This document shows positions 34,969 to 47,518 of a stretch of 64,000 nucleotides of DNA, in pieces (position 1 is the stretch's first letter; the number at the start of each line of letters is the position of its first letter). The DNA comes from Cryptomeria japonica (lineage: Eukaryota; Streptophyta; Pinopsida; Cupressales; Cupressaceae): positions 184,005,072-184,069,071 of the forward strand of contig NC_081411.1 of NCBI RefSeq assembly GCF_030272615.1, given 5' to 3'. The position numbers and the translations under genes were made by a program. The notes below the pieces were generated by a model, which had not been told where the DNA came from, searched no databases, and saw nothing but the letters and a program-made list of their open reading frames with translations.

Positions 34969-35700
34969 ATGTTGGCTGTCTGTGAACATGACTATGTTGT
35001 AAGATCTTCAACCTACCTGGAGGAAAGAATAACAACATCATTGCACTGGATTTCTGTCCTGTGCATAGAACATACTAGCGTGCAGCCTACAAACATTCAT
35101 TACTGCTTGGCATGCATAAAGGGCAAGGGTTTTGTTACTAAGTGGTTCCCATATCTGCATACATCAATATTGGCGGCCTCACTACACAACGGTGACTTGT
35201 ATTATATGTGCAGCCTTCTTAATCATCCTCTAAGGGTGCTACTACCAGACGGCCTACAATCTATCCATTGACCCAGTCAATGAGCCACGCGAGCTTGTCT
35301 CGAAGATCCCATGTATTCTCATTGGCGTCATATCCTTCAAAAGGCATTAGTCAACTATCTTCCAGAAAATGTAGCTCAGCATATTTTGTATTCAAATTCA
35401 TTTGCATGCACTCCCCAACGGCCCCCATCATCAGCATTCAAAGCATTCAAAGGTTGGCACATCTTCTTTCCATGACCTAAGCAAAATTCTTTGGTTGTTA
35501 CGTGTTCAAAGTGATCCAACGACCTACGCAACCTTCATGCCTGCTCATTGCAAATGGGCTCTCTCACTTCCTTACATGCAACCTTCATGCTCAACAGGCA
35601 CCACAGCTTGCTCTCTTCCAATGGCACCTCCTCCCATGATATTCCAAATGCCTATTTTTGTGAAACTTACTGATTGGAGAGTTATATGGTTGGAAAAGTA
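34969..35700. other. GC-richer island with open frames, unrecognised
   Basis: About 730 bp of clearly higher G+C with three overlapping plus-strand open stretches (34969-35271, 35268-35480, 35402-35701). None resembles a family I know, and there are stops on both strands. Phrases such as TTCATGCCTGCTCATTGCAAATGG give a coding-like impression. It is best described as a possible relic of a host gene or captured gene fragment. Confidence 0.3.
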
Positions 35701-36469
35701 ATTGTGTATTCTTAAGTCTCTTGAAAAATTCAAGCAAATCTAGAGTCATACAATTTAGAATTCTATGTTTTGATGTTAGTAGTTTCACACTCAATGCTAA
35801 CGATTAATTGCAACCATAACAATATATGTTGATCCATAGAGGTTATGGGATATTAGTTTATTCATTAAAGGTGTAGATATTTTCATAAGAAGATTGTAAA
35901 GAGGATATTTAATTTTTTGGAAGCATTCTTAATATTAATTTTTATTGATGATAAATGTAATGGTTTTCAATCAATCTTGTATTTTTCTGAGGAGAAGATG
36001 AAGGATAAGACCTAGATTGGCAAGAGTCTAACTCCTCCTCACAATAAAAGATATTATTTTTTACTTCATGCTGATTTCAACAAAGAAGTTGACCTCATCT
36101 TAGGCAATTTTTATTTATTTATTTTAGTGCAATTGTATTTAAAATAAATTGATTTTATGGGAACTAGAAGATATTATAAGAAAATGTGTTGAGCGTAGTA
36201 ACAACATACATTTGAAATGAAAAATGATTATGATGAAGTGTCTAGTAGAGTGAAGAACCACCAATTATCCCTAGACTTCACTAATGATGTAGGGTCATGT
36301 CAAAAGTTATATTTAAAATAAAATTTTAGATGTGAATACAAAGGTTGGTAGGTTGGAAAAAGGTTATTATTAATTTCATAAATTGTAAATAAAATTTATA
36401 TGTAATATATGAACATGAAACGAAAATAAAATTGTAATCATATAGACAATACTATGTAGTTTAAAAATT
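35701..36469. other. no gene seen
   Basis: AT-rich, no coding signal or terminal repeats. Confidence 0.5.
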
Positions 36470-36780
36470 ATTGATAAGAAAAAATATTTTAGTGAGGGAG
36501 AAAATGTTTAAACAAAATCATGTTAAGGATGAGTAATGGAGTTACTTAAATATAGCAAAATAAATAGATTTATTTATTATAATACTTTTTATGAATAAAA
36601 TAATTAATTAACTTGAAAAAATGGAGTCTAGCATGAAAGAAATAATTAAATTTAGAAATAATAGAAATAAGTTCATTTAGTTGATTTTGAGAAATATATG
36701 ATTGTTTATTATTTTGATCATGTATTTTGAACCACAATTCTCTAAATTTTGTATTTGCAAGAAAAAGAATGACAAAATTT
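36470..36780 (+). repeat. dispersed repeat, copy C (partial)
   Basis: It shares with 3200-3480 the phrases AGTGAGGGAGAAAA, TAGATTTATTTA, GTTGATTTTGAGAA-like wording and GATTGTTTATTATTTTGATCATG then TATTTTGAACC. It is more diverged than the other pair. Confidence 0.4.
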
Positions 36781-39020
36781 GAATAGGTCACCCTAAAAAT
36801 TTGGTGCACCAACCCTAAACATTGTGAAATTCATCCTAAAAACCATGCATCTAACCTTTCTAGTGCATTCGACTCATAAATTTATATATTTTCATATTTA
36901 ATCTAGAATATTCAATGTACACAATTGGTTACCTACATTCATCATCAATGATTTAAGCTTTTTGACACCTTGTGGCTACCTACAATCATTCACAAGGCTT
37001 AAAACTATTATAAACACTATTCATAATCATTTGGAAGCCACGTGAAGGATGAGAGAGGGAGAGATCGATAGAGCTAGGATATGGAATTGTATTATACTAT
37101 TATTTGAATTAAGAGTATTCATCAAACACTTAAGGCCTATAATGTGGGAACATTGTAATTTTTTAACTATAAATGAATAAAGACTATGCCACTATTATAC
37201 TACATTATTAAATTTATTGATACATAACTATAATTTATTTCATTGATTACATGATTGGATAGTCCTCAATTAGATTCTCTATCCATGAACACATCATAAT
37301 TTATGAGAGTACATTTATTGTTAAGATATAATTTTCTTAAAAAAAGTAAGAACTTTGTGTCCTTTTATTTCATCCACTTAATTAAAATTGTTGAAAATAA
37401 TAGTAATTTAATAACTGTATCTAAGAAATATTAATATTGTTATTCTCACAACATGAAACATTCAATACAGAAAGCTTGAATTATTTATTTTTTGTTTTTC
37501 TTGAAAATTTTTATCATTTTGATGTTTTATTAGCCTATCTCCATACAGTTACCCAATTGCAAATCTTTGACGTTATGAAGCATTAAAAATAATTCATGAA
37601 TTAAATAATTTAACATCATATACAAGTAAATAAAAGAATCTCATTAAATCAATTGCATGTGTTGCCATAATAAAAAAATATCCTATCTAAAATATTAAAA
37701 CATATATTTGTGATAAAATAAAATATAGTCAACTAGTAAATATGTTGAGAAAATAACATGGAGATAAAAATATTATCAAGCATATTATGTAATGAGATAT
37801 AGAAAATTAATAACCGTAAAAGAGAATAAAAAGACCTATTAACCCATTTGAATCTAGTATAAAACAAAATTAATAGAAAGAATCATCTGTTGTGACTAAA
37901 ACATAAAAACAAAACATTATTTGGCCAAACTCTAAGGGGTGAAAGATCTAAGATGTCCACAAATTTATATAAAGAATTAAATTTATTTTATATAAATAGA
38001 CATATCATAAATTATAAATGGATAAAAATATATAAGAGTTGTTTCTTGATATAATAGATAATCATATTCCTAAACTTATACTAAATAAAATGATGATTAT
38101 AAGTGTTCTTAACTTTAAGAAGTGATAAAGAATATCTAATTCCAAATTATGTTTATATAATACATCTCAACAAGTAGTAAACACATTGTTTTTAAAAGTA
38201 TTTTAATATTTTATAAATTTAAATTTTTTTCACTCTAGTTTGAATGATTAGGTAAACATGGAGAGGAAAGCAATTTGTTTGCCACCTTAAGCTTTTGTGA
38301 GTCGAAAGATAAATTTGATGATTATGAGAAGCATATAGACATAAACTAGAATGTAAATGTCTAATCTATATTTAATAATGAGAATGTAAATACTATTCTT
38401 TTTTAAAGTTATCTTATAATGATTATATCATACTAGATCAAGGTCTCATGAATTGTTTTGAGAAAATAAGATTTCTCTTTCCATACAAAAACAAAATATA
38501 CAATGTAATATTTTATGTGCAAGTTAGTAGATAACAGTAGTTGAAATTCCGTTTCTTTCAACAAATGTTAAAATTTTAATTCTTTAGATTCAATAGTCAA
38601 AAGCATATCAAAGGTTTTGGACGAAACCAAATGCACAACTTGATGATTGACCTTGGAGCGAGGAACAAAAAATTTAAAGATTATATTTGGAGACTTAAAA
38701 TGTATGGCATTAGGCTCAAGAGTCAACAACTTCTCATACAGATAAAGTCATACACACAATAAATCATTACATTAAAAATAGTAAAAATAGATATGACATG
38801 TTTTTTGTTTTCTTTTTTCAAAATTAAAACATAATAAAATTAATAAGTCTTTTGATAAATTAATCTACTTTCATATTTTGTAATTTCAATCTTCTATATT
38901 AATATTCCTTTTTACTTTGATGAATAACTAGACTAGAACAATGTCTATACAATTCTAAGAATATACATTTAACTATATTTATTAATTAATTGAAAACAAA
39001 AACAATTAAATTTTATTTTT
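36781..39020. other. AT-rich gene-free stretch
   Basis: More than 2 kb of strongly AT-rich DNA without coding frames, terminal repeats or structured RNA signals that I can support. Confidence 0.55.
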
Positions 39021-39124
39021 AATTAAATAATAAACATGATCAAATATACATTTTGAAGATTAGATAAATTTTGTTTTCAATTAAATAATAAACATGATCA
39101 AATATACATTTTGAAGATTAGATA
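39021..39124. repeat. 58-bp tandem duplication
   Basis: AATTAAATAATAAACATG, followed by about 28 further bases, starts at 39021 and again at 39079. The two copies are identical over the 46 bp to GATTAGATA, and the duplication is recent. Confidence 0.9.
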
Positions 39125-39229
39125 GAGATCCTCAAGATATTTCTTTCCATTTCAAATCAAGTTAGTATGTGAATTGACTTATCCTCTAAACGGCAGTCTA
39201 AAGTCAACTACGTGTAAATAGATCATGAT

Positions 39230-39620
39230 ATGCATTTGAGTGGAGTAATTCAGTTTAGGTGACGACTTTGATACTGTGTTCTATCTTTTATATTCTGCGT
39301 ATTCGACCTGTTCCCTGCTTTAAGATCACATTACATGAAAGTTTTAATGTACAATCTCGAACTCCACAGTAAATCTCAATAATTAATATCACCATTGAAT
39401 GATCGAAAGCAGAAAAACCAGTGCTGTTTACTAAAAAAACGCGGATTCGACATAATAATCTTTTCTTTGAGTTTGATACCCGTGTCTTATTTTTTAGTCG
39501 CATGTGCTGCATATTCGACCTGTTCCATCAATGTTTTAAAGTAGATCCTCAAATAATTGAACATCGTCACTGAATGATGGAAAGTAGATCCTCAAATAAT
39601 TGTGTATATTATTAAACAAA
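39230..39620. other. GC-richer patch with local duplications
   Basis: Two near-identical phrases GC(G/A)TATTCGACCTGTTCC lie at about 39296 and 39509. AGTAGATCCTCAAATAATTG is also doubled, at about 39541 and 39586. Both point to local rearrangement. Open frames are short and unrecognised. Confidence 0.4.
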
Positions 39621-40435
39621 TCAAAATAAAACAAAAAAGTATGTGGGTGAGTACCCACTATACCCTACATCCCTACCTCCATTTGAAAGGGGTTGATGAG
39701 AGGCTAGGGCATACCCACCCATATGGGTGGCAAGAACCTTAGCAACCATGCCCATTAATTTATTTTGAGAATTTTTTTTTCACAAAACCAAACTACTAAT
39801 TATTAAAAAAAAAAATTAACACAAAATACAAACAAAAAAGTTTCCCCACCTAAAACCACTACTCTACCTAACAACCACCTCTAATGGTTGATCTATTTAT
39901 CACCCACTAGGACACTAGTAGGAGCATACCTCTTTTCAATTTCATTTTTATTCTACGAGTGTAACTTCAGAGGCCTCTAACTTGTTCATATGAGGGTATT
40001 TTTTTGATAATTTTATCTAGATGGAAAAAATTCATGCTCTCCATGATGATGTAGTTCATTTTTGCTTAAACATTTTTTTTATCTATATTGATAATCATTT
40101 AAAAATATTCTTCTCATACAAGCATCAACATGATACCAATAAAAGATCTTTGAAGAACAACAATGAGGCTAATCCTAACTCCTTTTGAGCAACCACACTA
40201 GAAACCACCTATAGATGACCAAGAGTCACCACTTAGAAATCCATATATTTAGAAACCACCTGTACACTAGAACGTAATTATTGAATTTCAAGAGTCACAA
40301 ATTATAATTTCATATTATATGTCCCTTTCGGATTTGAAATTGAGTATCACAATAATAACTCATTTCTCCAACCAATTAAGATCGACCCCTTGGAATCTTG
40401 TTATTTTTTAAAATCTTGTTTTAAAAAAATCCACA
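39621..40435. other. no gene seen
   Basis: Begins with a C-rich phrase (TACCCACTATACCC... about 39650-39730) and is otherwise AT-rich. No feature supported. Confidence 0.5.
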
Positions 40436-41757
40436 TCCTCTTCTTTCTTTTCTTCTTCTTTGTCTTCCTCATCATCACCCTCTTCATCCTTGTCCTCTTC
40501 TCTTCTTCCTTCTCCTCTTCCCCTCTTCCTTCTCACCCTCATCCTAATTTGTTTTTGTTTCATCCTCATTCCTCATCCTCCTTTTCATCTTCTTCTTCTC
40601 ATTCTTATCCTTATGCCCATCTACAAAAATTTTATTCCTACACTTCCTCTTCCTCACTCTCGTCTTCTTCTTCAACTACTCCTTCTTTGTCTACTCATTT
40701 CCCTTGCTATTCCTCTCTTAATCATTCTCCTCCTACACCTATTTATTCTTGTGATTACCTCTTATAATCATTTTACTCTTTCCTATTCTCTTACTTCTCC
40801 TTTATATCCTTTTGTTTCTTCTTCTCATTCTAATTCTTATTCCCCTTCCTCCCCTTCTCCCTTTACTCTTTTCTCCTTCTTCTCTTTCTCCTTCTTCTTC
40901 TTTCCATGATTTTTATTTTCCTACTCATTCTACTCACCCTCTCCCTACTTCTCCTTCATCTTCCTCTTCTTCTTCTCTTCCCCAATCTCCTCCTTCCACC
41001 TCCTATTCTTCAACTCTTCTCCTCTTCCTTCCTATTTTCACCCTCTTCTTCTAATTTTTTCCCTCCTTCTTATCCTCCTTCTACTTCTTCTTCTTATTCT
41101 TTTATAATTTTTATTTATCTTCTCATCCACATCCTACTCTCCCCCCCTCATTCTCCTCATATTATCCTTAAATCCTCTTCTCATTACCATTATCCTTCTT
41201 TTTCTTATTTTTAAATAGTTCACCTCCTCCTTATTCCCTTTATAATTTAATTCATCTTCTTCCTCCTCTTGTTCATTCCATATCTTTTCATTCTTTTCCT
41301 CAACTTAATTCTCTCATTTTCCTCCTTCTCCTTCCCTTCCTCCTCATCCTTGTACTCCTCCTTGTCCTCATATTTCATGTCCTCCTCCTCCTTCTAATTC
41401 TACTCCTTCCTTTTTATTCTTCCTTATTTTCTTCTTATACTTCTCCTTTTCCTCCTCCTCCTCCTCTCATCCTCTTATTTATCTCCACCTCTTCCCACCC
41501 TTTGCATTATCTTTCTCCCTCTTTGTCTTTGTTGTCCTCCTACTATTGTCTCTTTTTTATTTTTCTTCTTCTTATTGTTCTCATATTTTTCCTCCTTTTC
41601 TTCTTCCTTTTTCTACTGTTACTCCACCTTATATTACTCCTTCTACCTTCCCCTTCTCATTGCCCTCTTCCTCTTACCAATTATCATTTTTCTTGTTCTT
41701 TTACTTCTCCTTCTCCTCATCCTTCCTATTATCATCTTTTATATTATTCTCCACCAT
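40436..41757 (+). repeat. 1.3 kb polypyrimidine tract
   Basis: The plus strand is mostly C and T over more than 1.3 kb, made of irregular CTT, CTC and TCC steps (for example CCTCCTCCTCCTCCTC near 41450) with scattered A and few G. No unit repeats exactly, so it is a degenerate microsatellite-like expansion. The open frames across it encode only Ser/Leu/Phe/Pro runs and are by-products of the composition. The complementary strand is polypurine. Confidence 0.9.
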
Positions 41758-43739
41758 TGGGTACTTGTAATAAATTGGGTCCACATATAGGGGAAACTTC
41801 ATGAAAAAGAATCCCAATAGGAATAGATGATACCTATTTAGGTATGGAAACCTAAGCCTCAACATGAACCTCATTAGAATTGATACCCATTATGGTTTGG
41901 GTTCCTAACCTCCATGGGCACTTCTTTTAAATGCATAGTCATTTCAAATTGGTTTTTGTTTTGTAAAAGTGTTTATTTTTTAAAAATGTTATGCAAACAC
42001 TTTTTTGCTAATAACAATAGTGAGAGAACAAATTTGACTGAAATATGAATGAGAACTCCCTTGCTAACCTCCTAGCACTACCATTTTCTAACTGTTACCT
42101 CCTCCCACTAGATTCTTAGTTCTTAAAGGCCTCCAATTTCTGTGTAATTTTTACTTTATTAGGGTTTAGGGTGAATGGAAAGGTAATTTTACCTAGTTTA
42201 AATGTGGTTTTATCATTTATTAGTAACATTTTGGTTTTCATTAAAAAAATTGTTCAACTTACAAATTTAGGGTTTAATTTATGAATTTACTATTTTGATT
42301 TAAATTTTAAATTTATGATTTAATTTATTAAAAATTATTATGGGGATCTTGGTGGTGTTGTGGAGTTACCTATTTACTCCAACATGGTATGAAAGCTCTA
42401 GATATAAAGAATCCTTCCAAAATTTGAGAGACAAGATCTGTCTTGAACAATTTTCTCGGTATAGATATTGGCATTTCATGATCTCATGGTTGAATCTAAA
42501 GCATCAAACAAACTTAGGCTAGCCTTTTTTTTGGGTAAATTTTGTGTTTTTCCAAACCTACAAGGGTTTGAAATTTTGTTAATGTTGGCTGATATAAGGG
42601 GCCATTTTATTTTTTTGAGTATTTTGCATCTAAACTAGAATTAATATTACATTTAAAAGGCTGATTGGACAAATTTTGACTATAAATTTGCCGATTTAGA
42701 AAAAAAGTTGTTTTCATAAAAAGTTGACTATAAAGCAATTGATGAAAAACAAATAAAAATAAAATAAAGTACTTGAAAATGGATAATCGTGGAGAGTTTT
42801 TCTATTTTGAGTTTGATAATGTTTGTGCAAATAATGGAATAGAACACATCAAAATTGAAACTTTCACCTCTCAAGAAAATTGTGTAGTTGAGAAGTTGAG
42901 TTAAACAATCTTGGACAGAGCTTAAAGCATTCTCTCTTATCCAAGTTTGGGTAAAGATTTTAAGGTAGCTCGGTATTTAATATAACAATGTACCTAATTA
43001 ATTGAGGCCCTCCATCCTAGATTAACTTTGAGATTCCTGAGGAGAAGTGATTGAGAGGAAGAATTTCCTACAATTACTTGTGATTTTTTGGATACCACAC
43101 ATTTTTTTGCAATCCTAGGGAGAGGAGAACAATGTTTGATGTAAAATCCAATTATTATATATTTGTTTTCTACAGAGAAGAGAAATATGGTTATAGCTCA
43201 TGAAATTTGATTGCCAAATAGCTAATTCAAAGCCAAGACATTATATCTAAAGAGAAATTAATGTCAAGTCCTCAAGAATAAAGGACACTAGCGAAGGAAT
43301 ATGTGTCATTATCTGATACCATGAATGAAAATGATATATTTAAGAGTTAAGGAAAAGGCTTGCTGGCACATTAGATTTGACTTCTAACCACAACCACAAG
43401 TTTCAATGGGAAATTAGCTATCCCATATACCACATTCGCCATGCAAACTTATCCATTGTTCATATTTCAATGGTAGTTTCATTGCTTGTCTATCTCATCC
43501 TTACTTTAGTGCAACTAAACACTACACAAGTACTCCTTATGTAGCCCTTAAATCCTTTTCCATGTTCAATGCCTCATTTACAATGTTTTGGGCATGTTCT
43601 TGACCCCTCCATAGATTCTCATTTTCATCAATCTATTGTTAAAGTCATTCCCATGTGGCCTCCAAATTTTTTTACTTTGTCATGACTTGATCAATCCCAA
43701 TCTTAGCACCAACAAACAATGGATGTGATTAATATTACA
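41758..43739. other. no gene seen
   Basis: No recognised gene. AGGGTTTAGGGTGAATGG near 42163 is a single chance telomere-like phrase, not an array. The tract 42140-42320 is TTTA/ATTT-rich. Confidence 0.5.
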
Positions 43740-44170
43740 TAGATAGTAATGGAGTCACAAGTAATAAGGGAACCACTACCTTCAATTTGGGGCCCCTTTA
43801 AAACTTTTAATGACCCACAAATTTTACACTTGTTGCATTTGAGTAGTTCAAATCTATCATCCACCTCAAATTTACAACATAGAAATAATGAACAATAGAG
43901 AAATAAGGAAGGTCGTTCAAAAGAGTTACTTCCTAAATTGAGGAGGTCTACTAGGGAGCGTTGACCTTCAACCAAGTTTGTTAATTTTTCCCAGAAATTA
44001 TTGACTTGTGATCAAGAAAATCTGCCCACATTTAGAGATTCCTACAAAGATATAATTCATGAGAAACAAATGGATGCAATTAAGGAAGAATTGGATTTGT
44101 TAATGAAAAATCACATATGGAGCTTGGTCAATATTCCACCCAATTAGAGAGCATTAAAGGGTGTAGATTA
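43740..44170 (+). pseudogene. Ty1/copia fragment: integrase-RT linker and RT start
   Basis: On the plus strand RRSTRERRPSTKFVNF (linker) leads to SYKDIIHEKQMDAIKEELDL and LMKNHIWSLVNIPPN-stop-RALKGVD. This is the conserved entry into the copia reverse transcriptase domain. It then stops, and the palm domain with its DD motif is absent. It is a short orphan fragment in the opposite orientation to the other copia relics. Confidence 0.75.
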
Positions 44171-44799
44171 GGGACTTATTAAAAGAAATGGATTCATGTA
44201 AGAAGAGTTTAATGAATTAGATAAATGAATATGTAAATTAATAAATTAATAGAGGAATTAATTAAATATATAATAATATCTATTCAATTAGTAGAAAAAT
44301 TAGGATAATTGTGAGGATACTTTTATGTATCTACAATAGTTTCAAGGGAGAACCAAGAATTTTGCATGACTTCTCTTGGAGTTATCAAGATGTGACAATA
44401 AGCCTAGAAAAGTTGGGGAGCATCTTTGAGCAATTTTCCTTGACACAATGGTTGGAATTCAAGTGGCAGATCATTGAATAATGAAGTCCAATGGTGAGGC
44501 CTCTTTGACTTATCATTATTATTGCTCCATCAATTGTCCATTTGTAATTATCATTGTATGGTTGATGTATATGAATTGTTGTAAATGTAACCAAAGAACA
44601 AATGTAATAAAAGAGATTCCCCTTTATTTTTTGGTGTATGTAGCCAAATTGGTGAACATTGCAAATGTGGTGTTGTGTGTTTGTATTAATCATTTTATCT
44701 TGCATCTAATTTTTTTTATTTTGTAGTTATTCATTTGCACTTTATATCAACAAGACATGTAATGTTATACAATTTAAGGGAAACAAGACATATATCAAT
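44171..44799. other. no gene seen
   Basis: AT-rich flank without recognised content. Confidence 0.5.
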
Positions 44800-45360
44800 G
44801 AAAAACAAGATTTGTCACTAAGATAAAAATCCTAAATAAAGATATAGTCATTGAGCATAAAAGTAAAAGAAAAGTAGACCATAACAAGAAATAAAATAAA
44901 ATGTACCAATAGAAAATAATTAGATAAAAAAATCTCTAATGAGGGAGAATCCTTATGGAAAAACTAGGTCATGTACAAGTAGATAGGTTCACCATAAACA
45001 TAAAGAAATAAGTTGATTCCTTTAGTAAAACTACCTTTAATGAATATACTAATTGACTAACCTAATTTAGATTAGGGATATAGATCATCTAGCAAACAAT
45101 TGATGTACAAAAATAACTTAAGCAAATGAACTTACTTGATTTTGGTGGTACTAATAGATAGTTCTTTAATATTCTAATAATAAATTTTTAGTTATAACTC
45201 CAATCGCAAAATTATATTTGTTCCAATAAAGATAGTTAAATAATAACTGAGTTCTCATGATTAATCAAACCCATATGTTGTGAACCTAATATTCCATATA
45301 TATTTGTTTTATGATGTGTTAATTTAAATTGATTTATTGTATTGTTCACTAATACATTGA
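44800..45360 (+). repeat. dispersed repeat, copy B
   Basis: Diverged relative of 3060-3640 in the same orientation (TAATGAGGGAGAATCC, AGTAGATAGGTTCACC, CTAACCTAATTTAGATTAG, then ATGATGTG...GATTTATTGT). It lies about 350 bp upstream of the ankyrin gene start. Confidence 0.6.
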
Positions 45361-45708
45361 GATGTACAAAGTAATTCACGCCATAGTCATATTATTCGCA
45401 CCAAATTAAGACTAATTACTTGGCACCCAATAAAGACTAAGTAAGACTGGTTATTTGCACCCAATCAACGTCAAATCTTGTGTCTCTCCCAACGAACGAA
45501 AAAACAGAAATTCCAACAAAAGTTGTGGAAACCCTGAAGTGAAAGATACGGCTACTTTCATTTTTCCCTAGTTAAAAAACTGAGACCACATATTCTATTA
45601 TGTAGAGCCGTATCCGTTTCACGGCATAATACTGAATGTCGTATTATTTAATCATATTATAAAGAAGCGTGTGGTTGGTGTTGAAAGCAGTAACTGCAGA
45701 TCTTTTCC
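45361..45708 (+). promoter_or_regulatory. upstream region of the ankyrin gene
   Basis: A TATA-like TATTATAAAG lies at 45655-45664, about 45 bp before the ATG at 45709. The start context is CCATGG. A short inverted repeat AATAC...GTATT lies at about 45629-45646. Near 45400-45470 GCACCCAAT-type wording is repeated three times. The TATA box would leave a short leader, so the call is tentative. Confidence 0.35.
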
Positions 45709-47013
45709 ATGGCAACTGAGTGTCAACAAAACCGCGGAAGGATCGATCCTAAGGCGTGCAATGATGTTGTAACGCGTGCAAATATTCATCAACGACCCAG
45801 CGGAGTACAACTGAGAGATCCAAACTTAAAACTGCTCTCAATAGTACCACACCTGGTGGAGAAAATACTCTTCTTCATTTGGCTGCTAGTGTAGGAAATC
45901 TGCCATTCGTTCAGGAATTCCTGCAACTAAATCATGAACTGAACGATGCCGATCCCGAAGTCCAGCCTCTTCTTGTAAAGGCTACCAATGCCCAAGGAAA
46001 TACTGCGTTGCACTTGGCTGGTCAGGGAGGTTTCTCCAATGTTGTGAAAGCTCTACTCCAATCAAAAGAAAATGGAGTGGATGTCCGAAACGAGCTTAAT
46101 GAAACGGCTTTGTTCAAAGCCTACGAAAGAGGCAATTTAGCAACAGTGGATGTCCGTCGAGCCTACTGGAAAGGACGGTGGACAAGAGGACGTGTTTAAT
46201 TGTTGCAGTAAACAGAGGAGATTCAGGTTAATTTCTTTCAATTTTAGGATTTTTTTGCCCAGTCATTTCTAAAAGTACTTGATAAGCATCTCCTAATTTA
46301 ATGGTTGAAGTTGTAACACGAATCTAGCCAGCCAAGAGCTTAAATCTCATTATCGAACCTTTTAGCAAAGAGATATCATTCTGTACACAAATTTTTCTTC
46401 ACCTCAAATGGCACGAGGATGATGTCTATCATGTTTCTGCTGTTTCAGTTTTTTAAATTTGTTTGATTATGTTGTTCTTAGTATATTACTTTTTCAGTTT
46501 CTAAGCAATTGATAGCCCTTATATATTGCCTTATTTTTCAAAATTCATGGCGTTTAAAGGATATATTCGCCATATGTTTCTTTATTTTTTGGATTTTAGT
46601 GAAGTAGAGGTGATTTAGGTTCTTATATTTTATCGAGGTCTGTGTCACATCAGTAAAGGTATATAAGGTATTAGTTTAAAGTAGGGGAAATTAAGAACAT
46701 CTTGTCTAATTTAAGCAATAATTTTGCAAGCTTCTTTGACAGGTCTGGTGAATCATGTACTAAAAACGGATTATGGAAAGCAGTTAATCCTAGAAAGGGA
46801 TGAAGTTGGCAACACGGCTCTGCATATAGCTGTTGGAAGAAACTACGTGGATATAATACACCAGTTAATAAAATTTGAGGCCTAGCTGTGTTATTGGGTT
46901 AATGACAGCCAAGAAACTCCGCTTTGTGTGGCAGTGAAATTGGGGCATCTGGAAGCAGTAAAAGTGTTGATAAAGTCGAGTTCAGATGCTGTTGAAATAC
47001 AGAATAGATGTGG
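45709..47013 (+). pseudogene. ankyrin-repeat gene (ACD6/ITN1 type), broken and interrupted
   Basis: Exon 1 runs from ATG 45709 to 46226. The N-terminus MATECQQNRGRIDPKACNDV is in one frame and the ankyrin repeats are in another (ENTLLHLAASVGNLPFVQEF, QGNTALHLAGQGGFSNVVKA, LNETALFKAYERGN). A third frame supplies CLIVAVNRGDS at the exon end, so at least two frameshifts are present. The intron is 46227-46742 (CAG|GTTAAT ... TTTGACAG) and splicing keeps phase (GDS|GLVNHVL). Exon 2 gives VGNTALHIAVGRNYVDIIHQ, a TAG, then SQETPLCVAVKLGHLEAVKV. It is cut at 47013 by the gypsy LTR, and the usual C-terminal membrane (PGG) domain is not found. Intact relatives are plasma-membrane ankyrin proteins in stress and defence signalling. 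This copy cannot make such a protein. Confidence 0.8.
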
Positions 47014-47518
47014 TGTTGGTTAACAGATTTGCCTTTCTTTAATATTTTTTATAATGACTCATGCATACTCCTGTTGAAAAGCAAAAGAAACGAACAGTTG
47101 GGTGAACCAATTATTGGTTTACCCTTTGCATAAGATTGCAGCTCCTCGTATGATATCCAATGAATTTTTATGCAAATTAATCTCAAAGGAAAATGCACTT
47201 TTTACCAGAAAGTGAGAAAGGCTTTCACATCCATTTGTCAACACAATATGAATGCTACAAAATAATTATTCATAGATGTAAAGCTCACAGACTTGAACTT
47301 TGAATATTTCACTCTTATATAAAACTTATCTCACAAAATATACTCAATATATTATGAATGTTGATCGAGACTCACCCATGCCTCAAAGGACAAGGGGGAT
47401 CAGAATCATTCAAACAACAACAAACAACTAATTTCCTTAATCAAATGAATTCACAGACATATAATAAGCGGATAATCAAAGAAGTAAAATATTCTACACA
47501 CGAACATATATCCCAACA
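47014..47518 (-). repeat. 3' LTR of the gypsy element
   Basis: 505 bp, plus-strand ends TGTTGGTTAACAG and ATCCCAACA. It aligns with 57874-58377 with few differences. The inner boundary is chosen because the ends are complementary (TGTTGG/CCAACA). An alternative boundary about 110 bp further right (before TTTTTCGGACCCCC, which is purine-rich on the minus strand) cannot be excluded. Confidence 0.7.

Noticed and set aside
34969-35700. Pentatricopeptide-repeat gene on the minus strand
   Set aside because: Isolated phrases resembling PPR wording could not be put in register at 35-residue spacing, so no PPR call is made.
40390-41804. Several Ser/Leu/Phe/Pro-rich open frames of 70-150 codons in three frames
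   Set aside because: They arise because the polypyrimidine tract contains few A or G to make stop codons; overlapping frames with equal quality show no coding choice.
42160-42180. Interstitial telomere repeat (AGGGTTTAGGG)
   Set aside because: Only about one and a half units; chance occurrence.
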